Program-made: the position numbers and the translations under genes
In this document: positions 44,135 through 59,100 of the stretch, piece by piece
How positions within the stretch are numbered: the first letter of the stretch is position 1
How the letters are laid out: every line of letters starts with the position of its first letter
Notes under the pieces: generated by a model
Told to the model about the DNA's origin: nothing
The model's input: the letters and a program-made list of their open reading frames with translations, nothing else
Database searches by the model: none
Source: Tubulanus polymorphus
Lineage: Eukaryota > Nemertea > Palaeonemertea > Tubulaniformes > Tubulanidae
Direction: 5' to 3'
Assembly: GCF_964204645.1 (NCBI RefSeq)
Contig: NC_134036.1
Span: forward strand, 2,717,501-2,781,500
DNA: 64,000 nt

Positions 44135-47100
44135 CTAGGTCGTCCGTCGTAGCCACTCGATGACGTCGTCTTTGTATTTTTTCAGCCAATCAACGTTCAT
44201 CTGGATGGTTTCGAGCACCTGATGTACCGCGCGCGCGCCGCTGCCAGTTTTTACGGTCGCGAAGAAATGTTGCACTTCGTCGTGGTCGAATTGAGTCGTA
44301 AAATGCGCCGGCGTTCGCAAAATCAGTTTCGTCATATCGAACGAACCTTCTCCGTATCTGCGAAAAATATCAAATAATTTGTCAACATCTTTGAAATATC
44401 TGATATCAAAATCGGTATGAGCCAAAAAATTAACATCTTTGGATAACAACAAAATTATTTTATGAGTTTGAAAATCTGTGGGCCAAGAACCACAAACTAA
44501 ATCAAATCCACACAACTGTGGAACTGGATTCAGAGTCAAATCAAACCCACACAATGACACAACTATGGAACTGGGTCTAAAGTCTAATCAATCCCACACA
44601 ATAGCCCTATCTAAGTACTAACCTGGATACTAGAAGATCCCAGTTCTGTTGGACGAATCTCCAAGCCAGGTATTTACCGACGCGATTGTTCGCTACCGAT
44701 ATGATCACCGATACTGTATCCTGCGGTCGAATCTTCGTCTGGTCCAAACTGAATTGCAAATACCTGCAAGAAAATATAATATACCAGATGTGAAGTCAGT
44801 CGACTCATCAATCATTTGTGATCCATCTTCAGAATTCGCTTTCAAACTTACTTATTTAACAAAATGCCATCTTTAGTGGCGGCTAAAGCGTATAAAAGTT
44901 TACTTTTTTCCGAAGGCACTTGTGTTTTGTTGTACTGTTCCCAACAATAGTTCCAGTTGTCCTCGTCGCCGCCGACGATACCGGCATGGTAGACTACATC
45001 TTTCAAATTCGGATCCAAGCTACAGAAGAAATAGATATAAAGATGACAGAGGTTAATTGTGGAGGCAATTTGAAGTTAGTAAACTTTGAGAGCTAAGAAG
45101 ATATAGCTTACACAGTGCCTTGAGTTTTCCAGCCTTCGAATAATTCTTTGCCTTTCTTGATGGATGGTTTATGGTCCAATTTGATAGCTATACTCAGCAA
45201 CAACGACCGCAGATATCTGTAAAGACAAGAAAAATATTGACATCAGATTTGGTTGCGCCAGATGCTAGTTGAACAGTCTAAGCTTAGATTTTAAGATCCA
45301 TCTCAAACCATCGGTCCTATAGCTAATGTAACAAGTTAAGACTTATTTCTTAGATCATTGGTATGGCTTTGTAACTGGGATCACTTGATGGCAGAACCCC
45401 TTTTTTTCTAACAATAGTCTTAAGCTCTCCGAAATGGATTTTACATACATTTTAAGATTATCAGGTTTATCCCTTGGTGCGTCGTACCAGCCGACCTGTC
45501 CCATGATACGCGACATCAAATTCAACATGTATTTCTGAAAAATATGACAACATTGAAAAGTAATCAGCAAAAACAGTAACCCCTTCAGGAATACAATGTC
45601 CTACACCTGATGTTAGTTTTACAGCCAAAGTAGTTAACAACAGTAAAAGTCCTTTATAACGCCACTGTTGATACCAATGGAAAACTTGGTGTTATAATGA
45701 AATTAGCATTATATGGAAGGCTTTTGAGTAAGATTGGGAAAATTTGTTCTCTATGTTGGCATCAAGGGAGCAATGGCATTAAAATTGACTTCGACTGTAT
45801 TCTTAAAGCCCCTCAAGGCATTAAATTCCTGACTATGGAACTTACCTTATAGAGATCGTAACCATCAGGTAGATCAGCTAGAACTCGATTCAAATAAAGT
45901 AGACTGCGTAAGGCAGAATCCCACGGCACGTATTCCTCTTCTTGGAGCAGATAATGCGTTAGATTCAACGCAGTCACTTGATCTAATTGACCAGCTCTGT
46001 ATAAGAAAATAAGATATTGTTAATGACCCAAGAGAAAAGCAGCCACCTCTTCTCTGGAAGGCAGGAGATAATCATGCTAATATTCATGAAAGTGAACTTT
46101 TCAGTCATGAAAGGCAGATGCCTTCTCTCTTTCCAACTATGGCATAAGAGGAGACCTGAGAAGTTTCAGCTTCCAACTAAAAAGGCAAACAAACCTTTCT
46201 AGCTAAGAGTATTTGTGCGTACCTGGCCAATGAAAATGAGTCATCTATCAAACCAGCACGATCAGCTGCGCTGAAGACTGTATAATCCGATCGCAGTTGT
46301 TCGATAAGTGCCTGCCAGGTGGCGGCGTCGTAGTTTACGCGGTAGAAACCGATTGTGTTTTTGTTAGCTTTGATCCATTTTGCATTTGCCGGAATTTCGA
46401 AGGAAGCTTTTGGTAAATAGAAAGAATTTGGGCGATGTAGGTCCATGTAAAATATGAGGTACAATAAACCTCGCCTGACTCTAGCCTGACAAACTGGAAC
46501 TAGGAAAATTGTTCCCCAATTAAGCAGCAGTCCAAGTTAATGATCAAAAAATTATGTCAGGAAATGATTTTGGTGTCCAAGTTCATTAAAAGTCTGAGTA
46601 AGGCGAGGTTCATTGTATCATGTTTAACACATAATATTGTATAGATCAGGAATGTTTCCTACCTGGTCCTCGTTTTAACCAAACTAATGCGGAGTCCGCT
46701 GGTTTCTGATCGGTTGAATAAGTCAGGGGCACGTGCCAAGTGTACCTACAAACGAACCGACATATGAACATATATAACAAATTCATAGGTATTCAACGGA
46801 TTTTCAAAGAATTTCAGGTAAATTTCAATCTCTTTGTGGCTTTAACCCTTTTAGCAATATGGAACCCCATCACGAAAACTTTCTGAGTTCAAGTCCTAAA
46901 TACAAATGTTCCATTTTCATTCTTAATTTAACTTCTTTGCCAAAAATCCTTCTTTACGTGCAACATCTTTTGAGTTCAATTCCCAAATATAAACGGTAAC
47001 AGACATCCTATTTTGAACTGATTGCCCTGTACCCTTCACCCTTGACAGCTCAGTCCTGGATATACCTACTCGAATGGTGATTTAAATTCTTTCGATCTTT

Positions 47101-50100
47101 CCGCGTTGGGGTTCAGGAGGAAGTATTCTTGCGTCGCCTCGATTTTCGCCGCGTTGCGTTTAAGATTAACGACCGGGTATCCCATCTGTAACGTCCACGT
47201 GTCCATCACTTCACTAACGTTCACAGCTCCGTTCACCGCCTGAAATCAATAGATCATCTTATAGTTGTAGTGAAGATAACATAATGTTCATATTCATCAA
47301 ATATAAATCTTTAACAGAATTTGCTTTTATAACTAGAGTTTACATATATGAACGAATTTAATTAATATATAAGATAAAGGACACAGTGCAGGCATAAATG
47401 TGGTATAAAAAGTGCCAAATGCTTCAATTACTAGATCACTCTTCCCAGTCACAGATCAAGTTGCACTCAATGATTAATCATATCTTAGAACTTGTTATTT
47501 TTGTTTTAAAATTAATCTATCAACTTTAGTTAGGCCAGGGTATGCTTATTCTTCTTCCAAACTAGCAACTTAAAAAAGAAGTTTTATGAAAAATGTGGAA
47601 TTCCAATATCTATAATCTTAAGTGTTATTACCTCAGTCAATGCCTCCCAGAGATCTTTCGTTTCAGCATTACCGAACTGATGTTGATGTAAATATGACTT
47701 CAACCCTTTCTGCATGATGCCTTTACCAAGGAAACCGTCCAACATTCTTATGATCGATGCACCCTGAAATAAATACCGGTTTATATCATAAATACGACAA
47801 CATTTAACACGGAGACAATTTGATCATTTATAGGGTTTCCATCTTTTCTGGAAGTTTCTATATCTCTTCAACTTCATGATGCCATAGTGGGATTCTTCAA
47901 CTTGATGATGCCATAGTGGGATTCTTCAATTCGATGATGCCATAGTGGGGTTCTTTAAGGCAGATGATGCCAGTGGAATTGTTCAAGGCGGATGATACCA
48001 TAGTGGGATTCTTTTTAAGGCGGTCATCTTTTTAGGAAAGGTATCACATCAAGATGATGATGGTAGCCATCACTTAGGGAAGGAAGATTCTTACCTTATC
48101 GTAAGAGATCGTGTCGAATATTTCGTTGATTTGCGAAGGATTGTGAACGGGCACCGATATCGGGTGAGAATTACTCAAACTGTCGAGGTTCATTGCCGGC
48201 AGGTTGTTATCGATGACAAACTGGTCGAACTGAATTGAAAAGAAGATAAGAAAATAATAACTGCTCTTGATAAGCAGGGGACAGTAAACCATTTTCAGAG
48301 ACTGTTCCTGGCAATCAGAGGACAGCAAACCATTTTCAGTGACTGTTCTTGACAATCAGGGGACGTAACCACTATCAGAGACTGTTCCTAACAATCAGGG
48401 GATGTAACCATTTTCAGAGACTGTTCCTGACAATAAGGGGACAGTTAAAACGTTGCAGAGACATTGTTTATTTTCAAATCACAAAGAACAATCAGGGGGC
48501 AGTAATCCATTGTCATAGTCGTTCCTGACAATCAGGGGACAGTAAACCATTGTAAGAGATTACTGTTCTGAGACCATTCGTGATAATCACGGGACTCCAA
48601 ACCATTAAGAGATTGCTTTTCTGAGAGTTAACTTTGCCTTCTCAGGAGAATAGCACAATCGTGCTTCTCGCCATGGAAACCTACCATATGCCAGGCTTTG
48701 TTGACGATATCAGCGCCGATGAATTCTACAAAACTGGCGAAGCCTTCGTTCAACCACAAATCGTTCCACCATTTCATCGTCACCAAATTACCGAACCACT
48801 ACAATAAAACAACAATGAGATTTATTCATATAACAATCAGGTCGGTTAATTTCAAACTCGACGATTGCGCACACGTACCTGATGGGCTAATTCATGAGCA
48901 ATCACCACAGCAACGTATTGTTGATCGTGAGCTGACGATTGTTTCGGATCCCACAATATGGTCGTCATACGATACGTGATTAAACCCCAGTTTTCCATCG
49001 CACCCGCAGCGAAGTCGGGAATCGCGATCAAATCTGTGAAATAAATCGTTAGTAGAAAGATGTAGAAAGTGTTAGAGTTAAGTCAAGATGCTGATATAAA
49101 ACAGCCAGATGATCTCACACTTTATGAAGAAAAGACCTTTAAGTTCAAGAGATCACACAGTGACTGCAGTGGCATTTTCTTTTTTTTTTTTTGATAGGGC
49201 AGCGATACTTTTCAAAAGCATCCACTATGCTGGAAAATGACTCATAGCAGAACAGTGCACATGTAGGATTTACTTTGGTTGTTTCATCAGTGCCAACTGA
49301 AAACTGACAGCCTCTTGCCATTTGCAACAATTGTTTAGCATTGCGTTTCTAATGTAGGGGAACTACAAGCATACTCATAGCTGGCACCTATTCAACATCC
49401 TGGAATAACGGGTCTACTCCTCAATGCTGGCAGTCAACCTAAGTTTTCCATTCCAAGTGATCTCATTGTGTTCGAAATGAAGTAGCTGGCAGTCAACGTG
49501 TTAATGCCAGTTTTTCATCCCAAATGGTCTCAATTTTACGAAATAAAGTGAGTGGATAGATTACACTAACCTTGTTTGGGAAGCGGGTATTTGATGCCGA
49601 AGTATTCGTCATAATGATCGAGGACTTTCGCCGCGGCTTCCAGTGCGAAACGACCTTGTTCTATTAAATGCGGAGGAGTGTAAACGGATACCTTAAAATA
49701 CAAAACAATCAAGATATTTACTTCAAGTGGGAGAATGATTTCGAGTAGAAATTAGACAAATATAACATGTTATTTCTCTGCAGGGCGAGGAAGAAGTTGA
49801 CTTATGCTACAGATTATGCCTATCTATCACACACCCTTCTTTTGTAAGCAATAACTTCTCCTTATCTTTCAACAACCTTTCCTTAAATAATCCAGAGGAT
49901 AATTCTCATGTTGATACCAGTTGTTTAAATTTTCATCCCTTCAAATGCCTTGTCCTATGCCTTTCCCTTCCCATTTCAAATACATTGAAGGAATATTCAT
50001 TTTGTAACAGCCAAACTCATTCATGACGCAGTAACTTTTTTTCGGTAACCTCTTCTGGCTCCACATTCTTCCCATTTGAATTCAAAAACTGAAAAACCGT

Positions 50101-53100
50101 TACCTTTCACTGGTCAATCGATAACTTTTCTTACCTTCACGTTCGACTTCGTTGTCGTCGTCAGATGCGCGTAATCGCACACAACAAACGCGACCAGATA
50201 CGTGCTCATCTTCTCGCTCGTCTCAAAATGGTCGACTTCGAGATCCGCTGCAGCGGTGGCGCTACCGGTCGTGTCACGCTTGTACGGCTCCGTCGATGAT
50301 TTCGGCATGTTGAACAACGCGATGTGTTTTTTATCGCGAACCATCGACAATTTGAACGTCGCCTTCAACGACGGTTCGTCAAAGCACGGAAACGCGGCGC
50401 GCGCATCCGTCGGTTCGAAATGAGTTGTTGCTAGGTACCTGTAACAACAATACAACACTTTGTTAATAGTTACATTACACGATTCTTAACATTTTTCATT
50501 GCATTTTGTGACAGAGGACAGATGCAACTTTTCAATGACATGATATTTAAACAGGGCTAAATGCAATAAGATATCTTTTTTAAAAGGAAACCTGGAACAA
50601 CTGCAAAAGCATAGGTACTTACAAAGCACAGGCGTTCAGTTACCTCATGGGAAACCTAGGACCATATCAGTTGTCAATAAATAATAAAAGATTTGCAGAA
50701 GCCACTGCTATGGCTACAAAACATTTCGTTGCACGAATACTGAGAAACTATCAGAGATATCTCTATTAAGAGTTTCCGGTGCCGCTGTGGTACTGGTGAA
50801 TGCCATGGACGATTAATCATTAATCCCTTCAGCTCCAGTACTTTTATTCCTATACCCCAACAAAAAGGATCTGGGTGGAGTTTCATAGATGAAGGGGCAA
50901 AATAATACCTTTGAAATTATTTACCATTGTTTGTAAGATGATTATCATCATAGAACTTTGATTAGAGTTCTATGATATCATCAACGTTGAGGATTTATCC
51001 CTAGGGGTAACTTTGATTTTTAAAAGATGTCAAAAAATGCATCAATGATGATTTAAGGTAAGACGTAATGGGACTCAATAATAAAGCAGTGCACTCATTC
51101 ATTCATTATCTTATGATGAAGCACGATCCATCATCGAGCTATGCACCGTCGTAGAAAATGCCTTTTCTGTTTCCATGGCAATGACACCTGGATCGCGCAG
51201 TTAATCTAAATTTATTTGCTGTAGTAATAATAAAATTCTTGTGGCAGTCCCCGGTGATGGTGATGCGCGGCAATGCGCAAGAGCGAGGCTTATCAGCAGG
51301 AGTTAGATTGTCTATCCTTGCTTAAGGCACTGAAAACGTAAATTTGTGTCATAGTGGAAGTATGGAGCCATAGAATGAGGTGGACAGATTGAAAAGCTAA
51401 ATGAAAAAATGAATTTGTGATGTCCAGAAAAACCTCATAATCACATTTCACTCTCAAACTGACATTTTGCTACAGCAGACAATCAATTGGAAATGGAGAC
51501 TAAAGAGAATGGTGTTAGCAGGTCATATGGGAAAGACATCATAGACCTATACAACTTTGTTAGTTTCTGTAACTGCTATCAGAACTAGTTCATTTTTGAG
51601 AATGACATTTGGAATTGGAATGTGAAAGGAATAAACAATTTACTTACAGAATGAAAGGGGGCCATCCATAAAGCTTCCAAACTGATATTGTTTGTGGTAA
51701 TTTCGACCAGGTCCCCACCGCTGAACTCAAGAGAACCGCAAACTCAGTAGAGTAGCTTAATTAGATCTATGTAGATCCAAAGTAGTAGATCAATCTTCAT
51801 TATCCCTTTCATCACAAACCCGGTTGTTAGTAATGCCAAGGAAAAATCTCACTTGTTATCAACGTTAGAGGCTATATTTTCAGGGGCTTCCCAAAAAAAA
51901 CAAACCCATTAGAATAAAAGGGGCCACCCATAAAGCTCTTAAACTGGTTGTTAACCAGGTCATCGACCCCCAAAATCCCGAATGAAACGCACCTTTTTTC
52001 GCCCTTTTCCGTTTCGTATGAACTCAAATAAAACCCGGACATTCCGGTCGATAGCTTCGCGTCAAATTCCAAATTGATCGTCAAAACTTCGTTTTTACGC
52101 AGTTGCCGCTCGACTTGAATCATGTATTGTTGATTTTTCTCGTTTTCGAGCGTTTTAACGATCGCGATCGGACGATGCATCGCGGACATAACCTCGCGTT
52201 TCGTTACGTTCAGTTTATCGACGTGGAATATAATCCAGTCGGTTTCCTCGACGACGCGTACGTTTATACTCTCCTCGCCGCGGAACGTGAACGCCGTCAA
52301 ATCCGGATGCATCCGAATTTCGTACGACAATGGCACGATCGTCGACGGTAACAGGATCTTGTTCCACGGATACTTTACGCTCGACGTATCCATTCTCTTT
52401 GAAGAGTTCGTTTGCAGGTTGATGTTTTTGTTGGTATTGGCAACGGCGCACGGAGACGGGGAACGAGCTAGCGCAGCGATTAGTGCAACAATGACAATTA
52501 CGAGTCCGACGACGACAGCGATTAGAGCCGCACGACCTTGACTGCAGACAACCTGTTTGCAACGTTCAACCGGCTTCGGTTCGTAATGTGACCTCTTTCC
52601 TGCCTGACCTTGACCTGAATAAATAGAAGTTTGAAAATCATCATCATTAATTAAAAATTATCGATATTTATGCATTATTTCCAAAAAATGGTTTCAATTT
52701 AGTTTCAAGTTGCAAAAAATTTTTATGCTTTCATTTTTAGTAACAAGTGACTTGAACTTCTTTCTAACTTTCTCAATCAAATATTCCATGAATATCAAAA
52801 TCTGTACTATTACTGTTAGGAAGCGCAGCAGGACAACTTGTCACAATTTATCCTGCTTTGTAAGTTTCTAATTGTCAGGATCCAGTATCAATGTCAGGCA
52901 CCACAATCCCTTCATACAAAACTGAATAAAAATTGTGATGCTAGACATGGATACTGGATCCTGACTATTACAAACTATGATCACCATTCTATATCCCTCT
53001 CTCCTGGTTGTAGGGTAGCCTAGGGGAAGCCTCCCTAGGAACCCCACTCTGGTTCAGTGTTTCGTTTTTAACTTATTCCAATATCGTTATGGAAGAGAGG

Positions 53101-56100
53101 ACATATTGCATGTGAAATAAATGATCTGTAGAAATGAGGTAATCACTGAATAATAACAATTTAACAATGTCAAAAGAAGAAACGAAAGGAAAACCAGTTG
53201 ACAAAAAACAGAAGAAAAAGTCTTCCATTCCGATTCCAAAAGGATAAACCCAATCACTTAGCCCATCGATGGCAATTAAGAAATACCCTAAATCATCTCG
53301 CTATTTTCAATACCTACTTTAAACAGGTTTCCTTGAAAAGACCAAGAAAGAGAAGAGACGCTATAATGACAATGTGGGGATGTCCTCAATACACCGGGGA
53401 ATCCCGTTAATGACGTCACATTTTACGCAGTTCAATTCAATCAATGTTTATTGATTATCGATTGTTTACCGATCAATCCAATCCGATCGAATTTTATTGG
53501 CACAAATCCGCATTACCCGCTGATTACGAATGAATTTTGGTGTTACATTAAATAAATGATAATCCATTAATAAATTCAAAGTTGGTATCTATCTAATATG
53601 GAGAGAACCATCATTTCAAATGCCACTTGAGGCCAACGGCTGACTCCGACTTCCATTGGTGAAAACTTTTGAAAATGTCTATATGATCTAAATCCAAAAA
53701 CCGGTGGAACTTTGATTTCCCTACGTATTTTTCAATGGTAATGCATGTGAAATTCACTAAGAACCCACTTAAGTGTTGCGGCCGTTCGTGGCAACACTCG
53801 AGGGACCAGGACACTTCTATAATGAGTGCTGCGGCAAAGTGACGGACACAATGCTCAGCTCGAAACGTTGACAGCGAGTGTCTTACCAATTTTTCATGGC
53901 AAATTAATTAGTCAAGGGTGGATCCGGGAGCCAACTTGGAGGTCTTGTCACCCAAAAGGGCATTTTGATGTCCACAAAGGCAATTAGCGACACTACCACA
54001 CTAAACATCTTCGTTGACAAACTAGAAGGGCTCCCTCCGGATCCAACCCTGAAAATTGCATTCGTCTAGCAGCACTATCTCGATCTCTGTACATAGCCTC
54101 ATGCTTTCCGTGAAATAAATTTTGAACTTGAACTTGAAGATGAAGGACACAGGCCTTTTCCGAAACGGTCGATAACATTGAGCATATCTGTTCTAGATAC
54201 ACATTTTCAATAGTAATTTCAATGTTATTATTTACAAAAATGTGCGAAAATAATGTCCCCCACTGCGCAATACGGGCCAGCACTTTATCGATGAACTAAA
54301 TCATGTTTGACACAAATACTAAACCGCGGCGGGGAAGTTGAAACATCTGCCGCTAAAATTCTATGGTTTATAACTTCATTTGCCAGGTGTTAAATTAATA
54401 ATTTTCCACACAACATCGGATCGATATTCGCTCATTGTCAACTGTTTCATATTTACTACCCAGATCAGTGTAATGAAGATAAACACGCGAAGTATTATTG
54501 AAAATGATCTATAGAAACTCGGATTTATCAGACACGGTTAAAATTGCCCCAAGAATAGAGAGGAGCCATTACAAAGTCCAAGGGCCACAGTTAGAATATG
54601 TGACAAGCATTACACATTGAATCAAGATGGACTTGGACTGATTTTTGTTGTGGTGAGATTAGCCATGCAACCAAAATTGGTTATGATTTCAATAATGAAT
54701 TGGAGCCATTACAAAAAACCCAGGGACAGTTGCACAAAACATCGTAAATTGGATCAAGATGGACTTAGACTGGTTTCATGTTTTGAGATTGAGTGTGAAC
54801 GAAAATTGGTTATGATTTGAACATTGCTTTAAACTAGCCTCACGTTCTGCTTTTTTTACATTCGATGATGGAGCGAATTAGCTTAGGCCTAGATTGGCAT
54901 TGAATTTGCAAAATGACAAGCCGATAATTACAGACTTAAATAAAAACCAGCACCAGAAGAAAATGACAGTAGTCTTGTACCATTGTGATGAGGAAATTCA
55001 TGGACCGTGCGAACTGGTACCAGCAAGTAAAGGTTTCCTCAACGCTCGAGTTTAGTTCGTGGAATGAAAATGAAAGTGATCTTTGTACCGTTTTGATTAG
55101 AAAATCCATGGATCGTGAAATGATGCCCCATTAAAGTTTTTCGATGATCGTGGGTGTTACGATTAGATTGGCATGAATTCAATTATATATTTTTGAAAGT
55201 TAATCAATCAATCATTCTATTAGATTTACGCCGCGAAGAGTTTCTAGTGTATTTTCCTCCAATCGCCTATGCTGTCACACGACGAGCGCTCCCAGCAGCA
55301 GCTGTTGTTGTACCGGTATATACTGATTACAAAACGATAGAGAGACACCGACTGCATTTACGTCAACTACTGATGGAAATCTTGATAAATCACGCGAGAC
55401 ATCAAAACGATATAATATGCGCACGCATGCACGATCGATACGAAATATTACAGTAGATATAAAACATCGCCTAAATCAGATAAATTGGGAACTGTGTCGA
55501 AATGCCTCCCCTAATTCATGCCCCCTTACAGAAGTCAGTAACCTGTCTGTGGTTTAGTTTCACGATCGGATATTTTCACAAACCACATAAGCTCATTGGT
55601 ACAAGCCCGTCCGATTATAAAAAACTTACCACCAACGATTAGGTAACTAACTACTCTTAGGATTTAAGGCCCCGAATAATGCGGACGCTTAATGCTAGGT
55701 GTAAGGGTTATGGTTATAGGGTTAGCAGCCTCATTATATGGCTCTGCCACTTAATCTGTCAATCTATTGTTGAGAGGCATCTAACATCGGGGCATCGGAT
55801 TCTATGACACCATCAACTTTTGAGCAACTGCAGTCCCTGAATTGTATGTGGTAAACTCAATCATCATAGCTTACTGGTTTATATATGTTGAAATGCCGAT
55901 GTCAGCCCGATGCCAACGATATGAACTCATTTCTTTTCAATGTCTTAGACTACGGCTGATGGCCACCGACTGAGAGGGCAGGGTCTAGGGAACCTGTTTT
56001 GCGGTTGAATGATTCTCATATGCATGATATAGTATAATTTCCCAGTCCGAAACGCGCTTCTCATCTTGTATAAGAAGTATTAAACACTGCCCTGATCATG

Positions 56101-59100
56101 GACATATTAACTAACGGCGATGGTGCGATATATGAGAAAATCTTTCAATTATTTACGGACTTATCTATGCTAATAGTGTTGCCCTTTTTACTGTATGGAA
56201 TTATCCGGAGGTTTGACGATCGGATATTTACACAGTAAAAATAGCTCTTAGCGCTATCCAATACTAATCGATTAGGTTGCTGAAGAATAGCCAGTTACAG
56301 CTTAGAAAATTCATTATAGAGGTTCTTAAATGCAGTTTATTTCACTGAACTGGGACGCGGTTATCTCGGGACTATGATGAACTTAGACAAATATTAAATC
56401 ATTTTTCTGACTTTCGAACCTATTTCCCGTCCCATCGAGGATCGGCAATAGAATCTACAGCATTTTCTGTTTAAATCGAAGTAAATAATTGGGGAGATTC
56501 GGTTCCTTTTTGCAACCGATAGCCCCAAGAAGACAGTGTATATAGATGACGTTCTAGGCTAGACGCAGTCTCGTCACTGGACCGCATTAACTAGAGAACC
56601 TGCGACATCCCGATTTCATAGTATCGCTAGAGCATCGGGAATCAATGAAGGAAACCTTCACGTGAGTGATGATGTTGTCGCTGATGATGCATGATGCTTG
56701 CACGTTACTGATGAGCATGTTGCCAATGGCGACCGGATGATGCTGTGGAGTATATGGACCCGAGGACTGTTTTATCAGCGTGGTTTGTGTGTTGTGTAGT
56801 ATTTGGCTGTTGTTGTTGGTAGAAAGCGATAGCCGCGTGTAAAGCAAACCGGTAATTGTGGGGAGATGTATTCGTCATCCGTTTAGACCAAGGTGTGGAA
56901 CATTGCCCGTCTAAAAAATAGTGAAGCATGATAAAAAATATAACAATGCTTGAAATGCAGGACCAGCCATATTTCAATAAAATTGACACTCGATCTTGGT
57001 GGGCCCATATCTACGACCCAGAATCAGAAATAAGGCTTCAATTTAGGAGACCTACCCCTTTCGATTAAAATGCATTCATTATTACTGTGTCGATCGTGCA
57101 CTTTAGGGCCACAATTCGACAGATGGCCTAGAATCGGAACGAAGGCCTTAGCAAAAATCCAGAAGACCAGTGACTTTCGTTAAACCAGGGCAAATGTGGA
57201 CTTAACTTGGTCTTCTTGGCTTATTTGTTCCCATCATTGGCGATAAGCGTTTGCAATCGGATAGGCTTGTTGTACCTACGTTTGTGAAAATATTCAATCG
57301 TGAAACTGACCGCAGACAGGCTACAGACCTAATATCTTGGTGGTCTTAATTTCTGGGAGGCCCCGAATGAAAACTCGATCCAAGTAGAAGAGCTTAGATC
57401 TTAAAAACGGTGTCTGACATTTTGTGAAGTCACAAACATGACTTAACTTGCAGATTATTATATCTCAAGACTCGACTGTGCAACCTGGATACTGACCCAA
57501 AACTTGTGCAAAGGCCACACATGAAAATCTTTCCACAGAATAACAATATTCACCTTAAACCAAAACATGAATCGGAAATTAGAAAACAAAACTTGAAAAA
57601 AATCATGACGATAAAAGTCACAAGTCCCATGCACGAAAAAAGAAGTATTTGAAACCACATCCAGGAAATGAGAAAGTCGGCAACTTCATCAAAGTAAAAA
57701 GGTCAACTCAGATCATCGCGATAAAGATTTCTATGCGTAGGCCAAATACCGGAAATAATGACTCCAAGGAAAGTGTGGTAAGTATTATGAAAACCTGTAT
57801 CCATGATTGTTCACATTTAAAGATGAGAAAAACCTCCCAGAAAATGTTGCAGATAAAAAAGATGAACTTACGGTTGCGCAAAGGTTGGCTTTCATCTGAA
57901 AATATCGTTGTCATAATATGTTATTCGCTCGACCTGATGTACATCAGGGCAAGAATTCTCCAAAGTCAAAACTTGTTCTCAGATATTCAGGGGTATGGGG
58001 TGGACGATGTGGTGCTTGTCTGAGGAAGATTACAATTAATAGAAGCTTTCGAACCGGACCATCGAAAGAGAAAGTATAGATATAACCCCTTTTCTGGAAG
58101 AGCAATATCATCGAAAAAAGTCAATGTTTCAATATCGAATTTTTCCAACGTTGCAACATATTTATGGATTACGATAAAACTAAACTGTATTAATATGCGC
58201 GATAATTCAGCGATTTTATAAAGCTCTCGGGAGCTGCTGACACAGCAGGTGTGCCTATGCTGGCAGCTACCTACATCAGCTACCGAACGTGCTTACGAAT
58301 TGTTATTAATATTCCAAGTATAATCTGGATTATTCAAATCCAACACAGACAAACGATATGCTTGCTATTCATGCAATACTGCAATGTATTATTGAGTGAT
58401 TCGATGTATTACCATCAATTCATGTTAATAAAATATGCCGAATTTTACCAAGCTATTCCACGAAAATTAATTATGAAATTCCTTACAACTTACGGAAATT
58501 ATAAATCATTTGAGCCCAACAACCCTGCAATCTATTATCATTATTTGGAATTCTAATTGAAAGTTCCACGTTTCTGGTTAAGAGAGGCACATCTGATTGT
58601 GGAAAGTTTCTCGGGCCTTAACCATTTAGTAGTCCACTTTGAAATTTTTACCAAATTATCTTGTCATCATCTCTAGAATACGAAGCACACTACAGAATAG
58701 AAACTACCTACAAACCGCTTACCTTTGGCGTAGTTTAAAAAAAGGAATAGCTAAAATATAATCGTAGTATAGGAGAGCTTAAACATCAAGGAATCGCTTC
58801 CTCGTCCGCAATGAACTATATGAATCTGTATCGCACGGTAAAAACGTTATATTATTTTCAACAAATGGCAATCTATATTTTTTTCGCTGCGCTAAACTCT
58901 CCAGAATTTGTGTGGCAGCTGCGTGAATTTTGTTATTCAAACCATTTCAAGTGTTTGATTTAATCAAAATCTACTCGATATGGCCAACTTGAACAACAAC
59001 CTTAAATCAATACACTGCCAAATCGTGAAAATCTTCTTTTTTAAATTACGTCACTTGTCATGTGCAATATAATATATCTATGATGACATCTGTAGATTTT

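Noticed and set aside
49145-49330. Minus-strand frame with a Lys/Cys-rich end inside an aminopeptidase intron
   Set aside because: The Lys run is a T-tract artefact. A transposase scrap is possible but not supportable.
53611-53889. 92-residue minus-strand frame in the aminopeptidase intron
   Set aside because: Lies next to a mobile element, has no recognised domain and no splice support.
55154-55456. 100-residue plus-strand frame
   Set aside because: No motif, no splice context, AT-rich codons unlike the real genes.
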